Positions 1 through 10,648 of a DNA stretch of 64,000 bases are shown one piece after another (the first letter of the stretch is position 1; each line of letters starts with the position of its first letter). The stretch is taken from positions 474,714 through 538,713 of the forward strand of contig SJOL01009659.1 of the NCBI GenBank assembly GCA_004794785.1, read 5' to 3'. The position numbers and the translations under genes were made by a program. This stretch comes from Opisthorchis felineus. Lineage: Eukaryota > Platyhelminthes > Trematoda > Opisthorchiida > Opisthorchiidae. The notes under the pieces are model-generated. The model was given only the letters and a program-made list of their open reading frames with translations, ran no database searches and was not told the origin of the DNA.

Positions 1-26
1 ATATATATATATATATATATATATAT
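1..26. repeat. (AT)13 microsatellite at window edge
   Basis: Thirteen uninterrupted AT dinucleotides lie immediately upstream of a SINE copy and run off the left edge of the window, so the true length is unknown. Confidence 0.9.
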
Positions 27-30
27 TCTG

Positions 31-222
31 CTCAAGATGGCCCAGTGGTTAAGGCGCGAACTTATTGACCGGAGGGTGCGTTGTTGGAACCCGACCTCTG
101 CATCTCGACTGCTCCTGTCGAGGTTTTGCTAACCTGACAGTATCTCGGCCCTCGTGTTTCCTTCGGGTGGCACGGCAGTCAGGCACCGAAAGGGGGCTAC
201 AGGTGAACCGTTATCATCATAC
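31..222 (+). repeat. tRNA-derived SINE, copy 1
   Basis: The 5' part resembles a tRNA gene: an A-box-like CCCAGTGGTTAAGG, then a decayed B-box region around TTGGAACCCGACC. The family-specific body follows, with the blocks CTCGACTGCTCCTGTC, CCCTCGTGTTTCCTTCGG and CACCGAAAGGGGGC and the end ACAGGTGAACCGTTATCATC. The same body recurs at eight other places in the window, in both orientations, which defines the family. It is a non-autonomous element whose internal Pol III promoter is probably weakened here by the B-box changes. Confidence 0.8.
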
Positions 223-388
223 CTGAACCCTTCGTGGTGGACAAGGGGGTAATCATCAACAGGGCCAGCAACATCAGTGTTAGCGTTGCTGCTTCACTGC
301 CATACCATCACAGTTTATTTATTGGTAATCAAAGCCTTAAAGTGGGTAGGAAAGAAGTGTGAATGAGGGAAGGGCTGATGCAAAAGAG

Positions 389-1300
389 CCGGAAGAGCAA
401 GCATCACACGAAAAGCTGACCAAGGTCATTCAGTCCTTCGGCTCGTACTTCGCGCCCACAAGGTACAAAGGCGAGCTGCAGTGCTTATAGTCTTTGATCA
501 TTTCTCTGAGAATTAAGGGGGCGACACTAGAGGTTATGGAACACCATAAGTATCATGGAAGTTGCATTATCCCTGACATTTGTGTGGAAGATGAATTGAA
601 CGCACGAATCTCGAAGGCCAGAATTATGTCTGCGAACCTGCGCCATTTTTGACGTCAAAAAGGCATCTCACTGTGTCTTAAGGAACGCGTGTATCAAACA
701 ATAGTACGGGATGTATTGTTGAAGGGCTGCGAGACTTGGCCATTTCGGGCGGAGGATTTGAGACATCTTCAGGTCTTTGACTACCGATTTCTCAGAATTA
801 CAGCTGGAGTCGGCTGGAACCATCAAAATCGCCATGAAGTGATCAGGAGACGGTGTTTTTGTAAAGCCGAGAATACTTCCCTCAAAGAATGCATCCAGCA
901 CTGTGAGCTAAGGCGCCTGGGTCATGTGTTACTCATGCCAACTTACAGTCTGTTGATACAAGCGCTGTTTTCCGTGCCTCATTCGGAGTGGCGGAAACCT
1001 AGAAGTGGATGGAGCTTGACATGGTAGAAGGGAATGAAAGGCGTTGCGTAAAGCTTGGGTGCCGTTGGTGTAACTCGCCTTCCAGGATGGAGTCCAGGTG
1101 ACCCTTCCTGTACTTCGCTGGAGGCACTGAACGATATGGCAGAAAACTGGTATCAGTGGCGTTCATGCCGTCAGTTTCTATCTAGATTGTCAGACTGATT
1201 GCTGGTGTAGGCACCTGACACGTTTCTGGTAAGCTAGTCCTAAGTCTCCCTCCTTCCCCATCTCTCTCGTCCTTCGAACTTAAGACTTCAATCAAATAAA
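389..1300 (+). mobile_element. RTE-like retrotransposon, 3' fragment of RT ORF (decayed)
   Basis: Plus-strand translation gives the C-terminal part of an RTE-like polyprotein. LTKVIQSFGSYFAP comes first (the segment just after the RT palm). Next comes the conserved CETWPFRAEDLRHLQVFD block near 730-785, then RRLGHVLLMP near 912-940 and RLPGWSPGD near 1077-1105. The reading frame is interrupted by stops and small shifts. Endonuclease and RT catalytic motifs are absent, so this is a 5'-truncated dead copy. The family assignment rests on this C-terminal block, shared with the copies at 1405, 2890, 17240 and 61405. Confidence 0.75.
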
Positions 1301-1404
1301 CTGACATGGTTGTATAGTAGCGAAACATTACTGTTCTCATGTGGTGTTGCTGTCAATGAAGATGATGACCATCGCAAGTACTCTGAGCGCTTCAAGTGCT
1401 CAAT

Positions 1405-2880
1405 CAGACAATCTAGAAAGAAACTGACAAAATGAATGCCACTGAAACCTATCAGCCACCATTTCTTGTGTTGTATCCAGTCAAGTGCAGGGGGATCACA
1501 TGGACCCTATTCTGAAAGACGGACTGAAGAAACAACACCTTAAACTCTTCATAATCTCATTCATACCCTTCTGACAAGTCATACGTTCTTCACTCCGCAG
1601 TTTGCGCTATCCTGTGGGAGGCACGGAGCCCAGCACTTGTCTCGGTAGACGCTGTTTCGGCACGAACAGTACTTGGGCGAGGCACCACAACTGATAGTGC
1701 TGAATGTTTTCCGCGACTAAAATACCTGCTGCACAACCGAACACCCGTTTCCCAATCAACTCGTTGCGAACAGGTTGACGCCACCCAACACCAACAACTC
1801 TTCTGAGATATCAGTGGTAAAATTCCTGAAGACGCCTGACATAACCTGTCCGCAGAGGTTATCTCTCGTAACCCTACAGCCTTGTACATGCGACCCTTGA
1901 GACTAGGTGACATGTTCTTCTAACGCCACAAGTGGAGCAAATTAGCAAGCGTAATTCGGGTCCATTAGATGCGTACACCGACCTCAGCAGACACACTTCC
2001 CTCAAAGCCAATACAACTACCGAGGTGAGTAAAATTCCCCAAAACTTCACTGCTTCTCTTTGAATTGTAAGAGACTTCAGAGACTACGTTCTGAAGCATG
2101 ACTCTGCACTTTGAAGATGCAACGCGCATGCCAAAACATGATATGATGATAGTCGGTTTATTCAACAGATTATTACTTGGCCTTTGTCTTCGAAGATGGG
2201 GACAGTGTCGCCTGGCGAAATGTGAAGATGTGGTCGACGCAGACTCCACCCGGTCCATATTCCGCCTGATGTCCACGGGTCAAGGATTTGTGCGCTGTTC
2301 TGAGAAGACAACAAATCATTGGAGCCAGAAGCCCTGTTACAATCGGAGTCAAACTGACACCTCTGTGATAACTACATTCACCGCCGGTACCCTTTTTGAA
2401 GATGAGCACTATTATCGGATCACTCTAATTGTCTTGGGCAGTCTATTTCCTCAGATAGACGCAAATGGGCTAGACAAGCACCGGCTGAGGATTTGAACGA
2501 TGTCCTTGAACGGAATAGGTGGTAGGTCCTCTGGACCAGCGGCGCGATGACACTTGAGCAGGTATACACTCGGACACTTCTGAGACTGAAGGGGGCCACA
2601 TATTCACAGTCTACATTTTTTGTTGAAGGGTGACAGTCCAGAATGAAGGTAGCACGCAGTCATGGTCAAAACGTTCCCATTTGCTGAATACCAGAGAGTC
2701 GTTTTGGTCCGTGAGTCCGTGATGGTTTCTCTGACAAGACGCTTGCAAGGATTAGTCGAATGAATCAAGTGAAACAATCTTCGGACGTTTCCAGCATTTA
2801 TCGCACATACCGTTTCCTCGGATTTTCGGATCCTCCAAGATTCCCGGTCTGCGCGCACACTCAGGTTCACCTGGTGTCGG
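1405..2880 (-). mobile_element. RTE-like retrotransposon copy with deleted RT core
   Basis: Read on the minus strand, this copy starts in the endonuclease-RT linker (2604-2870, NAGNVRRLFHLIHSTNP). It continues into the early RT segment FKKGTGGECSYHRGVSLTPI and AEYGPGGVCVDHIFTFRQ (2230-2409), then jumps straight to the sequence that normally follows the YADD box (2100-2215, with FGMRVASSKCRVMLQ). The metal-binding motif A and YADD motif C between these blocks are missing, so an internal deletion has removed the catalytic core. The C-terminal segment (LGSCIGFEGSVSAEVGVRI, then an end like QFLSRLSD near 1410) is still recognisable. Several stops interrupt it. Confidence 0.72.
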
Positions 2881-3689
2881 ATGACGGGTCGAGTTCAGTT
2901 GCGGTCAATCAATCAATTTATCAGTTATAAACCGTATACCATAGGCTCATTGGTTCCAGCTGTTACAGATTCCGGGAAGTGGGAGAGTGTGGGACATCTA
3001 GCCAAGCCTTGGAGGCGATGGCATGTTTGGTTAGTTCGGGAACTGGGTAGCTCCGCATTGGAGGCGAAGGCTCGGATGCACGAGTGCCACTGACTACGTG
3101 ATTGGGCCATTTCTGCCAGTGTCATTAACCATTGGTGAGTTGAGTCCCGAGGTCCCCATCCAGGGAGGCGGAAGTTGTCGACCTGAATCAGTTTATTGGT
3201 TAGTCTTTTCATACTTCGTTGCCAGGTCAAACACTGTCCATCTGTTGGCCGTTTCCACTCAGCACAAGGCTGGGCGAAGAGACCTCTGCGAGGCAGACGG
3301 TCTTTGGCATGCGGATTACATAGTCTAACCAGCGTAACCTGTGAAGCGTGAGTAACCCACCTATCGCGGGAGAGTTCATTCTTCCTAGGACCATCTGGCG
3401 TACCTCAACATCACTAGTCTGATGTTCCCACCAGACCCGACCAATGTTCCGGAGACACTGATGATCAAATAGTGACCATTTTCGTATGTCCTCTGCGCGT
3501 ACAGGCCACGTTTATAATCCATAAATCAGTATGGATCGCACTGCCACAGTGTAAGCTCTGCCCTTGACAGACGAGCTGACGTCACGTTGGCACAATAGGT
3601 GTCAGCGATTGGCAAAAGCTCCCATGGCGTCCCCCAATCCGAGAAATAATCTCATCTCCAGGCAGTCCACCGGAACTTATACAACTGCC

Positions 3690-4740
3690 CACGTAGACAA
3701 ATTTATCTACTACGTTGATTGGCTCTTCTGGAAGGATGAAGTTTGGGTCTGGTTTCACTCAGTGGTAGCACTTCACAGTTTGAGGGTGTGAAGTGCACGC
3801 CAAACAGTGTGGCACGGTTAAGTAAGTTATTTTGCATTTTTGAACGATCTGAACCAAGGAGACCATTATCGCGATATGCGGTGTCTGTGAGCGAACATCC
3901 CGGGAGCATTTCGACTCCAGAGGTTTCAGAGGCAGGCAAAGAAATTTCAAGGAACGCATCAATAGCAAGCTGTCTTACACCACTGGACGTGGCTAAATCA
4001 GGCCGAAGCTTGCCGTATGCTCGTCCATAGGAGTTCGCATACAGCACCCTCATAAAGGATATCAATTTGGAAGGGACATCCTTGATCGCCAGATACCGCT
4101 AAAGTTTCTGACGATCGGCAGAGTCATAAGCAGATTTTAGATCAAGAAAAGCAACTAACGCGGGACGTCTGAAGGAGTGGCGCTGTTCAAAAACTTGCCT
4201 CGAGGTAAACATATGGTTGATACACCCTCGGCCAGGGCGAAACCCAGCTTGGTTTTCACGTTTGTCTCCCGATAATCGACCAACCTGCGCAAAATACTGC
4301 CAGAGAGCACTTTAGATGCGACGGATACCAGGCTGATGCCACGGTGATTTTCACACGACTTTCTTGAACGCTGGGATGACGATCGAGGAGCTCCTGTCGA
4401 CTGGCATTTTGTTTCCGTTCCAAATCTTCTGCAGTATGGTTGTCAGACTGTCCATCAGGACCTAGCTATCTTCTTTGGAGAGTGCGAGGTGTAGGTCATC
4501 CGGGCCAGGTGCCTTAACGCGCGAGATGGCTCAGTGGTTAGAGCGCTAATTTACTCACCGGAAGATCCGTGATTCGAACCCTACCTCCGCTTCTCAACTT
4601 CTACTGTCTAGGCTTGGGCAACCTGGCAGTATCTCAGCCCTCGTGTTTCCTTCGAGTGGCATGGCAGCTAGGCACCGAAAGGGTGTTACAACTGAACGAT
4701 AGATAGATAGGGCCTTGTCGCGCTTGACGATTGATATCCA
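3690..4740 (-). pseudogene. Reverse transcriptase domain of the RTE copy (YADD lost, SINE-interrupted)
   Basis: On the minus strand the RT fingers and palm can be followed: RDKAPGPDDLHLAL, FRPGRGCINHMFTSRQVF, LVAFLDLKSAYDSADR (motif A, Asp kept), then LISFMRVLYANSYGRAYGK. The place where Y/F-A-D-D is expected reads TDTAYRDNGLLGSD, so the catalytic di-aspartate is gone. A TAG replaces the Trp expected after ADRQKL. The SINE at 4523-4711 interrupts the domain beside the APGPD block. The copy is dead for several independent reasons. Confidence 0.75.
4511..4723 (+). repeat. tRNA-derived SINE, copy 2, with target-site duplication
   Basis: The SINE body (about 4523-4711) has the best-preserved tRNA-like head of the family: A-box GATGGCTCAGTGGTTAGAGC and B-box GATTCGAACCC. 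The shared body follows (AGGCTTGGGCAACCTGGCAG, CAGCTAGGCACCGAAAGGG), with a short GATA-repeat 3' tail (4698-4710). Flanks GCCTTAACGCGC (4511-4522) and GCCTTGTCGCGC (4712-4723) match at 10 of 12 positions and look like a target-site duplication. The insertion point lies in the RT coding sequence of the minus-strand RTE copy, beside its APGPD motif. The SINE therefore landed after that RTE copy was in place. Confidence 0.88.
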
Positions 4741-5399
4741 AGGCTAGATTTCGGTTGTTGACAGCGGTATGGTGTCCATTCAGGCCCGTTGGGTTCTTCC
4801 AGTTGTTGTGTTAAAGATTAACTGAACCGTTATTTAGTGTTCAGCCCATCGCTCAAGACGACGATTGAGGGAGTAAATTACCATTCCGTGATTTTCGCAC
4901 ACCGTTTCGCTGACACTTGTCTTATTTTGACCGGTTGATCGAATCAGCTGAAACAGGGCACGGCTGTTGCCCGCAGCGAAAGCCTTCTTTATCTCCTGGG
5001 CCCTCGAAATCCACCAGCGTTCTGTTATTCGTCAAGGTCCTGATTATTCGGTGTTTTAGGGATTTCCGTGCACCATCACAGTCGCTCGTTGCTGGTATGG
5101 CCTTTCTGGCAGCAATATTATTTGATGATCTCGACGATATCCAGTGTCCATTTAGTCCAGTCCAGTGGCTTGTGCAAGCAGTCCTAAAAGATGAAAGCAT
5201 AGCTTCTTTCACCCGCTTCCATTCAACCTTCAAGCAATCCTCGTCATCCGCATGAATGTGCGTTTACAGTAGCTTTCCAGCCAGGTCACCTCGATACACT
5301 TGAGCTACTGAAACTTGTCGAAGTTGATTAATGGAACTGCTCTGCTTTGACACACGTGATGCTGATGCAAACTGAAGTGATAACCGGGTTCACACAATG

Positions 5400-6150
5400 G
5401 AATGATCAGAGTCAAGCTGCGTACCCCAGAAGAAACGACAATCTGTAATTGACGCTCTCCATCTGTAACTGATAGCCACATGGTCCAATTGAGTCCCTAA
5501 CTGTCTTGCGGTTGGTGGTCCCCAAGTAACTAGATGTGAGCGTTTGTGTTGGAAGTTCTTACTGGCCAGGAACAGACGATGATCAACACACTACTGAAGC
5601 AGTCGCTCCCCATTATCCGTACGCTGAGCACCGACTCCAAATCTACCACCTAACTGTGCTTATTCCGGACTTAGTCGTCCAAGTTGAGCATGCATATCAC
5701 CCGCTAGGATTATAATATCCGTCCTTCTTGCCGACCGAAGCAGTCGTGACAGAGTTTGATAAAACTCGTCCTTCTCAGCCTCAGAACTGCTGTCTGTGGG
5801 AGCGTATGGCGATTTTACCACATCGAACGGAATTGATCTTAAATGAGCCAGACAACCGCGCAGCACAAAGATGACTGTTTACTGGGATCCAGTCCAGTAA
5901 GGCGCTTTCAGCCTTGGGGCTGAGTGCAACTCCCACACCGTAGATACCACGAGCCTTTGCGTCAGGACCACCAGATACCGGAATAGTGAAACGTGGAACA
6001 TCTGAGCTCGTCCTAAGCAGTTTGAGGTGCATGACCGAAGTGGGGTCTTGCATGCGTGTTTCGGAGACACAACATACACAGGCAAATAAGGAGAGCAAGG
6101 TTTCAGCAAGAGATGACTGCTGCCCAATTTGGAATAGAGTACGGACATTA
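5400..6150 (-). pseudogene. APE-type endonuclease domain of the RTE copy (frameshifted)
   Basis: Two overlapping minus-strand frames together encode an apurinic/apyrimidinic-like endonuclease, the domain that nicks target DNA in RTE elements. Visible parts are VCCVSETRMQDP (catalytic Glu), GIYGVGVALSPKAE, SPYAPTD, RTDIIILAGDMHAQLG and, near 5404-5412, SDH. The family consensus at the GD-x-NA position has Asn; here it reads GDMHA, so His replaces the Asn. The frame changes near 5800-5866, and stops follow at about 5660 and just past SDHSIV. The domain cannot be translated as one protein. Confidence 0.72.
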
Positions 6151-7009
6151 AAGGCTACAACGTGAATCAGATCTTTTGAGGTTAGTAAGTGATTATTTTA
6201 GTTTGTTTTTAGTGGGCGACGGTTTAGACACGAAAAATTGTCTAGGGGACTGGCAGATGGCTTGATCGCACTGTATCGTTCGATGGGTGTGGGGAGGGGT
6301 GTGGGGGAAGGCTGGCGAGCGAAGAGCTGCAAGGGCAAATGATAGTTCCCGGTTGCCCAAGTCAAAGAAGAGGGCTTAGTTGAGGTACCCCACTTTGAGC
6401 GTTTGACTCAAAAGTCTGACCCGCAATGCACTGGGAGGATGTCGGGTTTTGTTCGGGGACCATGCCCCTAGCCTCTGACTAAATAGTCTAAACCGCGAGG
6501 CAACGGTTGTCAAGGTTGTCTTGGGGGCCCTTCCTTGGGGAAAGGCAGTATCGCTGCTTCCATAAATATGGATATGCTAGTAGTCTGGTGGAAACGCCTT
6601 ACTACCTTCACACTCCGATCGCAGGGGACAGTACAATTTACCTCGAAACCGTCTGGTAATACGATTCCTCGCAGTACGGGGACTCGCTGTGCTTCGTCAG
6701 GATGCTATCCTTTGGCCCTTCTGGCATGGTTAAACCTTTAGGAACTGAGTTCTAGCCAGTATAGCCCTGCAAGATCATTGTAGCACAGAAGCTCGACCAC
6801 CACGGCAAGGTGACCACTTTAGGTCGGGTGAGCTGCGGTTGTAACTACAAGGAATGTCACCGGGCCTCCAGGAAAATCATGGTCCAGAGTTTGGATGAGG
6901 ATAGCCAGGTTGTGCCGCAGGCAGAATTCCCGGTATGGAGTAATGCTTTGGCCATCTGTCTCCAGTGGTCGTCAGCATCCAACATAGGACCATCCGGAAG
7001 GCGTTGAAG

Positions 7010-7545
7010 GAACCGGTTCGGATAGATTTGTTTGATACATAAGTCTAGTAGCTTCTAAGTGGCTAAACGAGGTGTGTCTACTTTTGCATACATTTGAAAA
7101 AAACAGGAAGCAGACAAGTGCGGGTATTCCACGATCAGCAAACGGTGGTCGACGCTCGCCACAGATAGCTGACGGCAATGTGGTCTCTTTAGATTCGAGG
7201 ATGATTCGTTGGTGGGTACTACGAAAACGATTTCCGCTACTCCGGAAATTGGTAATGCAAAGGAACAGTCTGTGATTGGTACCCATCTAAAGCAGTCGTT
7301 CCCTGCTGTCCGTGCGCCTCGAGTTCAACCCAAGATAATTGCCCAACTGGGTAACAGCAGCGCTAAGCTAACCAAACTGAGCGTTCATGTCACCACAGCG
7401 ACCACCGCGACACTGGGGTGGGGAAGGGTAGAAGAGGGAAGACGTGTAAGGGAGGTGTCCACATTAGCATACTTTCGCTTAATCACCCTGATATACGCAG
7501 CAAGTAAGACAATCCAGCTGATGAGAGCGCGGGAAGACCGATGGT
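7010..7545 (-). mobile_element. Second RTE-like endonuclease fragment
   Basis: Minus-strand translation near 7250-7390 gives GGDMNAQFG, NSRRTDSRERLL and DHRLFLCITNFRSSGNRF. This is the central part of the same APE-type endonuclease seen at 5400-5700, but in a different copy (here GDMNA is intact). It is truncated on both sides and lies directly upstream of the longer RTE copy, so the boundary between the two is approximate. A stop separates the first two blocks. Confidence 0.55.
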
Positions 7546-8265
7546 GAGAAAATTTATATTGCTAGGTGAAACGCACTAATGTACTTATGTACATCCGAGC
7601 AGGTGAGATCTGCGGAGAAACACGTAGAAGCCTATTGAGAGCCACCAGTACTAGTTCTTTTATGCAAAAGCGCTGTTTCCACCCTTATCAACCTCATCCT
7701 CAATATCACTTAACAAAATTCCCCTTGTTGGCCTTTTGGCCCTCTCGTTTCATGGTTTGTTTCTTCCAATGACCAGAGTGCGGCAGAGTGCAAAACCGCT
7801 ACACTCATGTACATGATTCACGGTTGCAGAACTGAAAATAAACTGAAATGGCACAGCTTTTGGTACGCGCCACATGATATAAATAGGCCAACTGACGGTG
7901 TGTTGAATGTCACTCACACTAAGGTTCACAGATGAGGTCCTTATGGCGCGATGCTCCCGAACCAAACTCTGATTGAGCGTCTGCACAATTCTGGAGATTA
8001 AGCCTAACGCAGACGACCATGGGACGATCGATCTGGAAGGAATCATTCCGATTTATTCGTGGCTGTTTCTTCAACCGCACGAGTTGTAAACTGTCCTTAA
8101 GTTGGTCGAATAGTGGGTGGATGTATGTGGACGGCTTGGCGGATCGTTTTGCATCAATGGTTTTTGGATTTCCGTTTCTCTTTTGAAACCCAGAAGACGA
8201 AATACACAGAGTGGATCTTAATACACACTATTTAGTCTGTAAGTTTGGAATTAGTTATATATTTT
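7546..8265. other. No recognisable feature (intronic)
   Basis: About 720 bases between RTE debris and a SINE. Only short chance-length open frames are present and no known motif was found. It lies in the inferred first intron of the minus-strand GalNAc-transferase gene. Confidence 0.4.
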
Positions 8266-8452
8266 AAAAAATCGTTCAGCTGTAGCACCATTTCGGCGCA
8301 TAGCTTTCGTGCCAATGGAAGGAGACACGAGGGCTGGGATAATGCCAGGTTGCCCAAGCCTAGACAGGAGCAGTCGAGATGCTCAGGTTGGGTTCAAACC
8401 ACGAACCTTCGAGCCCGTAAGCTGGCGCCTTAACCACTGAGCTATATCGATC
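8266..8452 (-). repeat. tRNA-derived SINE, copy 3
   Basis: Reverse-oriented member of the SINE family. On the minus strand the head carries GCTCAGTGGTTAAGGCGCC (A-box) and a degraded B-box GGTTTGAACCC. The body follows (CTCGACTGCTCCTGTCTAGG, CTTGGGCAACCTGGCA) and ends in GCTACAGCTGAACGAT with a short A/T tail at 8260-8270. Confidence 0.85.
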
Positions 8453-9457
8453 TATTAAACTCGGAAGTTCTTGTGAGAAATCGGGATAAGCCCTACCCTT
8501 TCAGTGAAGTTTATCGGAACATGTGGCTGGTTCGTTGGCGAATACCATGTGGCCAAGCGACTTCCAACGTTCCAGGAGTTGGGACTGCAAACAAGAAGTC
8601 CAGGATCAGCATAGACTTGACTCCCAATGTTGCCATATGTTCCTAAGTGGACGTTAGAAAACAGGGACAAGACAGTCAGCAGCCTAATCACCACCCTCAA
8701 TAAATCTGATACTCAAGTAATTTCTGTAGACCGTATTCTGGCGAAGCTGTTTCTACTGAGAATGGATCTCAGGCGCCCCAAATTGAGATACAAGTTATTG
8801 GTTGCCTGTGCGCGGAAGCTGCGAAACCCTGATTACAAACCACTAACAGACAGCGCACGTTTTTGGTCTGTGACGTGGACACGTGGTTGAACAATATAAT
8901 GCAAGACGGCATGTGTTTAATTAGGGTGCACTGAGCGACCTTCACTAAAAAGACGTAAGAACTGAACTTCAGTCACCGGGCACCAGTGGGTCCCGAAATC
9001 CTTTCATCGTCCCACTGCGTTGCAGGTTTGATTGGTAGCCAAAGGCCATGAATGGGTTCCCAGTTCGGTGTGTACAAATGGTATCTTGCTTACCACAAAT
9101 AGAACACAGCATACAAGACAACCCCCCATTAACCGTCAATCGTTATGCAAATGATTATAGTGCCGAACACTGCTGTGACAGAATTCCCAGGACACACAAC
9201 CGTGATGTCCTCACAATATAATAGGTAAATCTAAAGCACCTCTCGTTTGCATGATGCACTCACTCTTTCCTTTGAAGTCCGCAAGTTAATGCACACTGAA
9301 CAAGCATCAATCTACACCATTCTGGGCCTGAGCGCCGAGGTTTGTTGTCTGACTGATAGGAAGTAATTAGTGTCACAGTCACGCACTAATCATATAAGGA
9401 CTGCTAGCACTGGTCCTATCATACTAGAACAACCCAAAAATGGAAAATTTCGGCGGC
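8453..9457. other. No recognisable feature (intronic)
   Basis: About 1 kb between two SINE copies. Open frames (for example 8627-8890 on the plus strand) are of a length expected by chance and show no domain I recognise. Confidence 0.4.
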
Positions 9458-9658
9458 CTAGTGGAGCTCGAGATAGCTCAGTGGTTAAGAAGCCAGCTCA
9501 CGGACCGGAAGGTCCGTGATTCGAACCCAACCTCAGCATCTCGACTGCTCTTGTCTAGGCTTGGTCAACATGACGGTATCCCAGCCCTCGTGCCCCCTTC
9601 TTTTGGCATGACAGCTAGGCATCAAAAGGGCGTCACAGCTGAAGAATTTTTCTAGTGG
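9458..9658 (+). repeat. tRNA-derived SINE, copy 4, with 7-bp target duplication
   Basis: The SINE body (9465-9651) has A-box AGATAGCTCAGTGGTTAAG, a stem-forming GGACCGGAAGGTCC and B-box GATTCGAACCC, then the family body with a small deletion. It ends in CACAGCTGAAGAATTTTT. CTAGTGG occurs exactly at both ends (9458-9464 and 9652-9658), which fits a target-site duplication. The head is close to a functional Pol III promoter. Confidence 0.85.
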
Positions 9659-10642
9659 GACTAGAAGGCTAAAGGATAAAAGGTGGGTTTACAAGGCCCT
9701 GGATTCAAGGGCGAATATGGCATTTTTTTATAGATCCCTGCTTTTGACGAATGGATGCGACGCAGAGGGAACTCAGCACAAGAAAATGACACGTTGCTCT
9801 TCTGCTAGCTTCCGGTCTTCTAGGCTTGAAAACTGATTGTTCTGGAGGTTGCGGCTATTAGTTGAGAAGCGTGAGTAAGTGTTGCGCCAAAGTTGTTGCA
9901 CGGCAGTCATTCCCTGAAGAGTGGGTAGGATACTGGATGAGTGACATCGCCATATTTAAGCGGTTTCGCTAATCACTTGGCCTGTCTGCGTTTAGGACCT
10001 GACCTTCCGTGTAAGGTAAAGGGTTACCATGAATTCAAAAAATCAGCTGCAGCTTCCAGAACACCGCGACTGCATATATGGAACAGCCGGACAGCTGTGC
10101 TTGCGTTTTAGATTACCAATTGAGGTATGTATTCACTTCACTGTGCCTATTAATTACAACATACAAACGACCAAGCAACCATGGCGAAGATAATCGAGCT
10201 GAGTCAGTGGGTGGGGGCTGGCTTCTGTTTTTCATAACGTTGTTGCCGAAGTGAAATAAAAGCGAAAAGTTAACTGTATATGACTGTTGTGCAACTAAGT
10301 ATGGTACGGAAATACTGCCACAAATGAGTCGAGAGGTCAGAATTCGAGTCGAACTGAAAACTTCATAAAGCCTTAGGCGAGTGGGATCCCGAGAGAGGAA
10401 ATCGATTAGTTCTAAGCCCTGAAACGTGCTCGTGCCTATCGGGACAAATCACGGAAAAACACAGAACTCCCTGATGCGGGTTTCACAAGCGCAAAATATA
10501 AACAAAAACAGTTATCCTGCAAGGCGGAATGATCAGAAGACTATCAAGTCTGTGCGCAAACAACCATGGCGGTCACCTAGTCTAACACATGCTGGTGAGA
10601 TCATATAATTGGCACACCCTGGAAACATCATACGTGGCTTCG
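9659..10642. other. Intron sequence beside the GalNAc-transferase exon
   Basis: No exon or repeat recognised. The region follows the splice donor at 10643-10648 (minus strand) and is read as the beginning of the first intron of the glycosyltransferase gene. Confidence 0.5.
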
Positions 10643-10648
10643 ACTCAC
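10643..10648 (-). other. Splice donor of GalNAc-transferase exon 1
   Basis: The minus strand reads AATTACAA|GTGAGTCG. Reading on without splicing gives an immediate TGA, whereas the family normally continues for roughly 200 more residues, which supports splicing here. Confidence 0.85.

Larger units (their letters stand above)
2890..7010 (-). mobile_element. RTE-like non-LTR retrotransposon, nearly full-length but inactive
   Basis: This is the longest copy in the window. Reading leftwards it has a GC-rich 5' region (about 7010-6150), then an APE-type endonuclease (about 6150-5400) with SETRMQDP, a YAPTD block and SDHSIV. A linker follows, then the RT domain (about 4740-3700) with APGPDD, FRPGRGCINHMFTSRQVF and LDLKSAYDS. 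The C-terminal region (3330-2925) contains MTWQRSMKRLTNK and RLPGWGPRDST. The tail holds TAAATTGATTGATTG near 2905-2925. Damage: the endonuclease is split by a frameshift near 5800-5866, GD-x-NA has become GDMHA, the RT has in-frame stops, YADD reads YRDN, and a SINE interrupts the RT at 4523-4711. The outer 5' boundary is uncertain. Confidence 0.8.

Noticed and set aside
3703..4065. Minus-strand frame as an independent gene
   Set aside because: Its peptide is the RT segment of the RTE copy, with a neighbouring stop and a mutated YADD box; it is pseudogene debris, not a host gene.
5781..6098. Minus-strand frame as a host nuclease
   Set aside because: It is the first half of the retrotransposon APE-type endonuclease and is frameshifted away from the second half.
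6240..6560. GC-rich, G-run-containing stretch as a promoter or CpG island
   Set aside because: It fits the 5' region of the adjoining RTE copy, so a host promoter reading is not needed.
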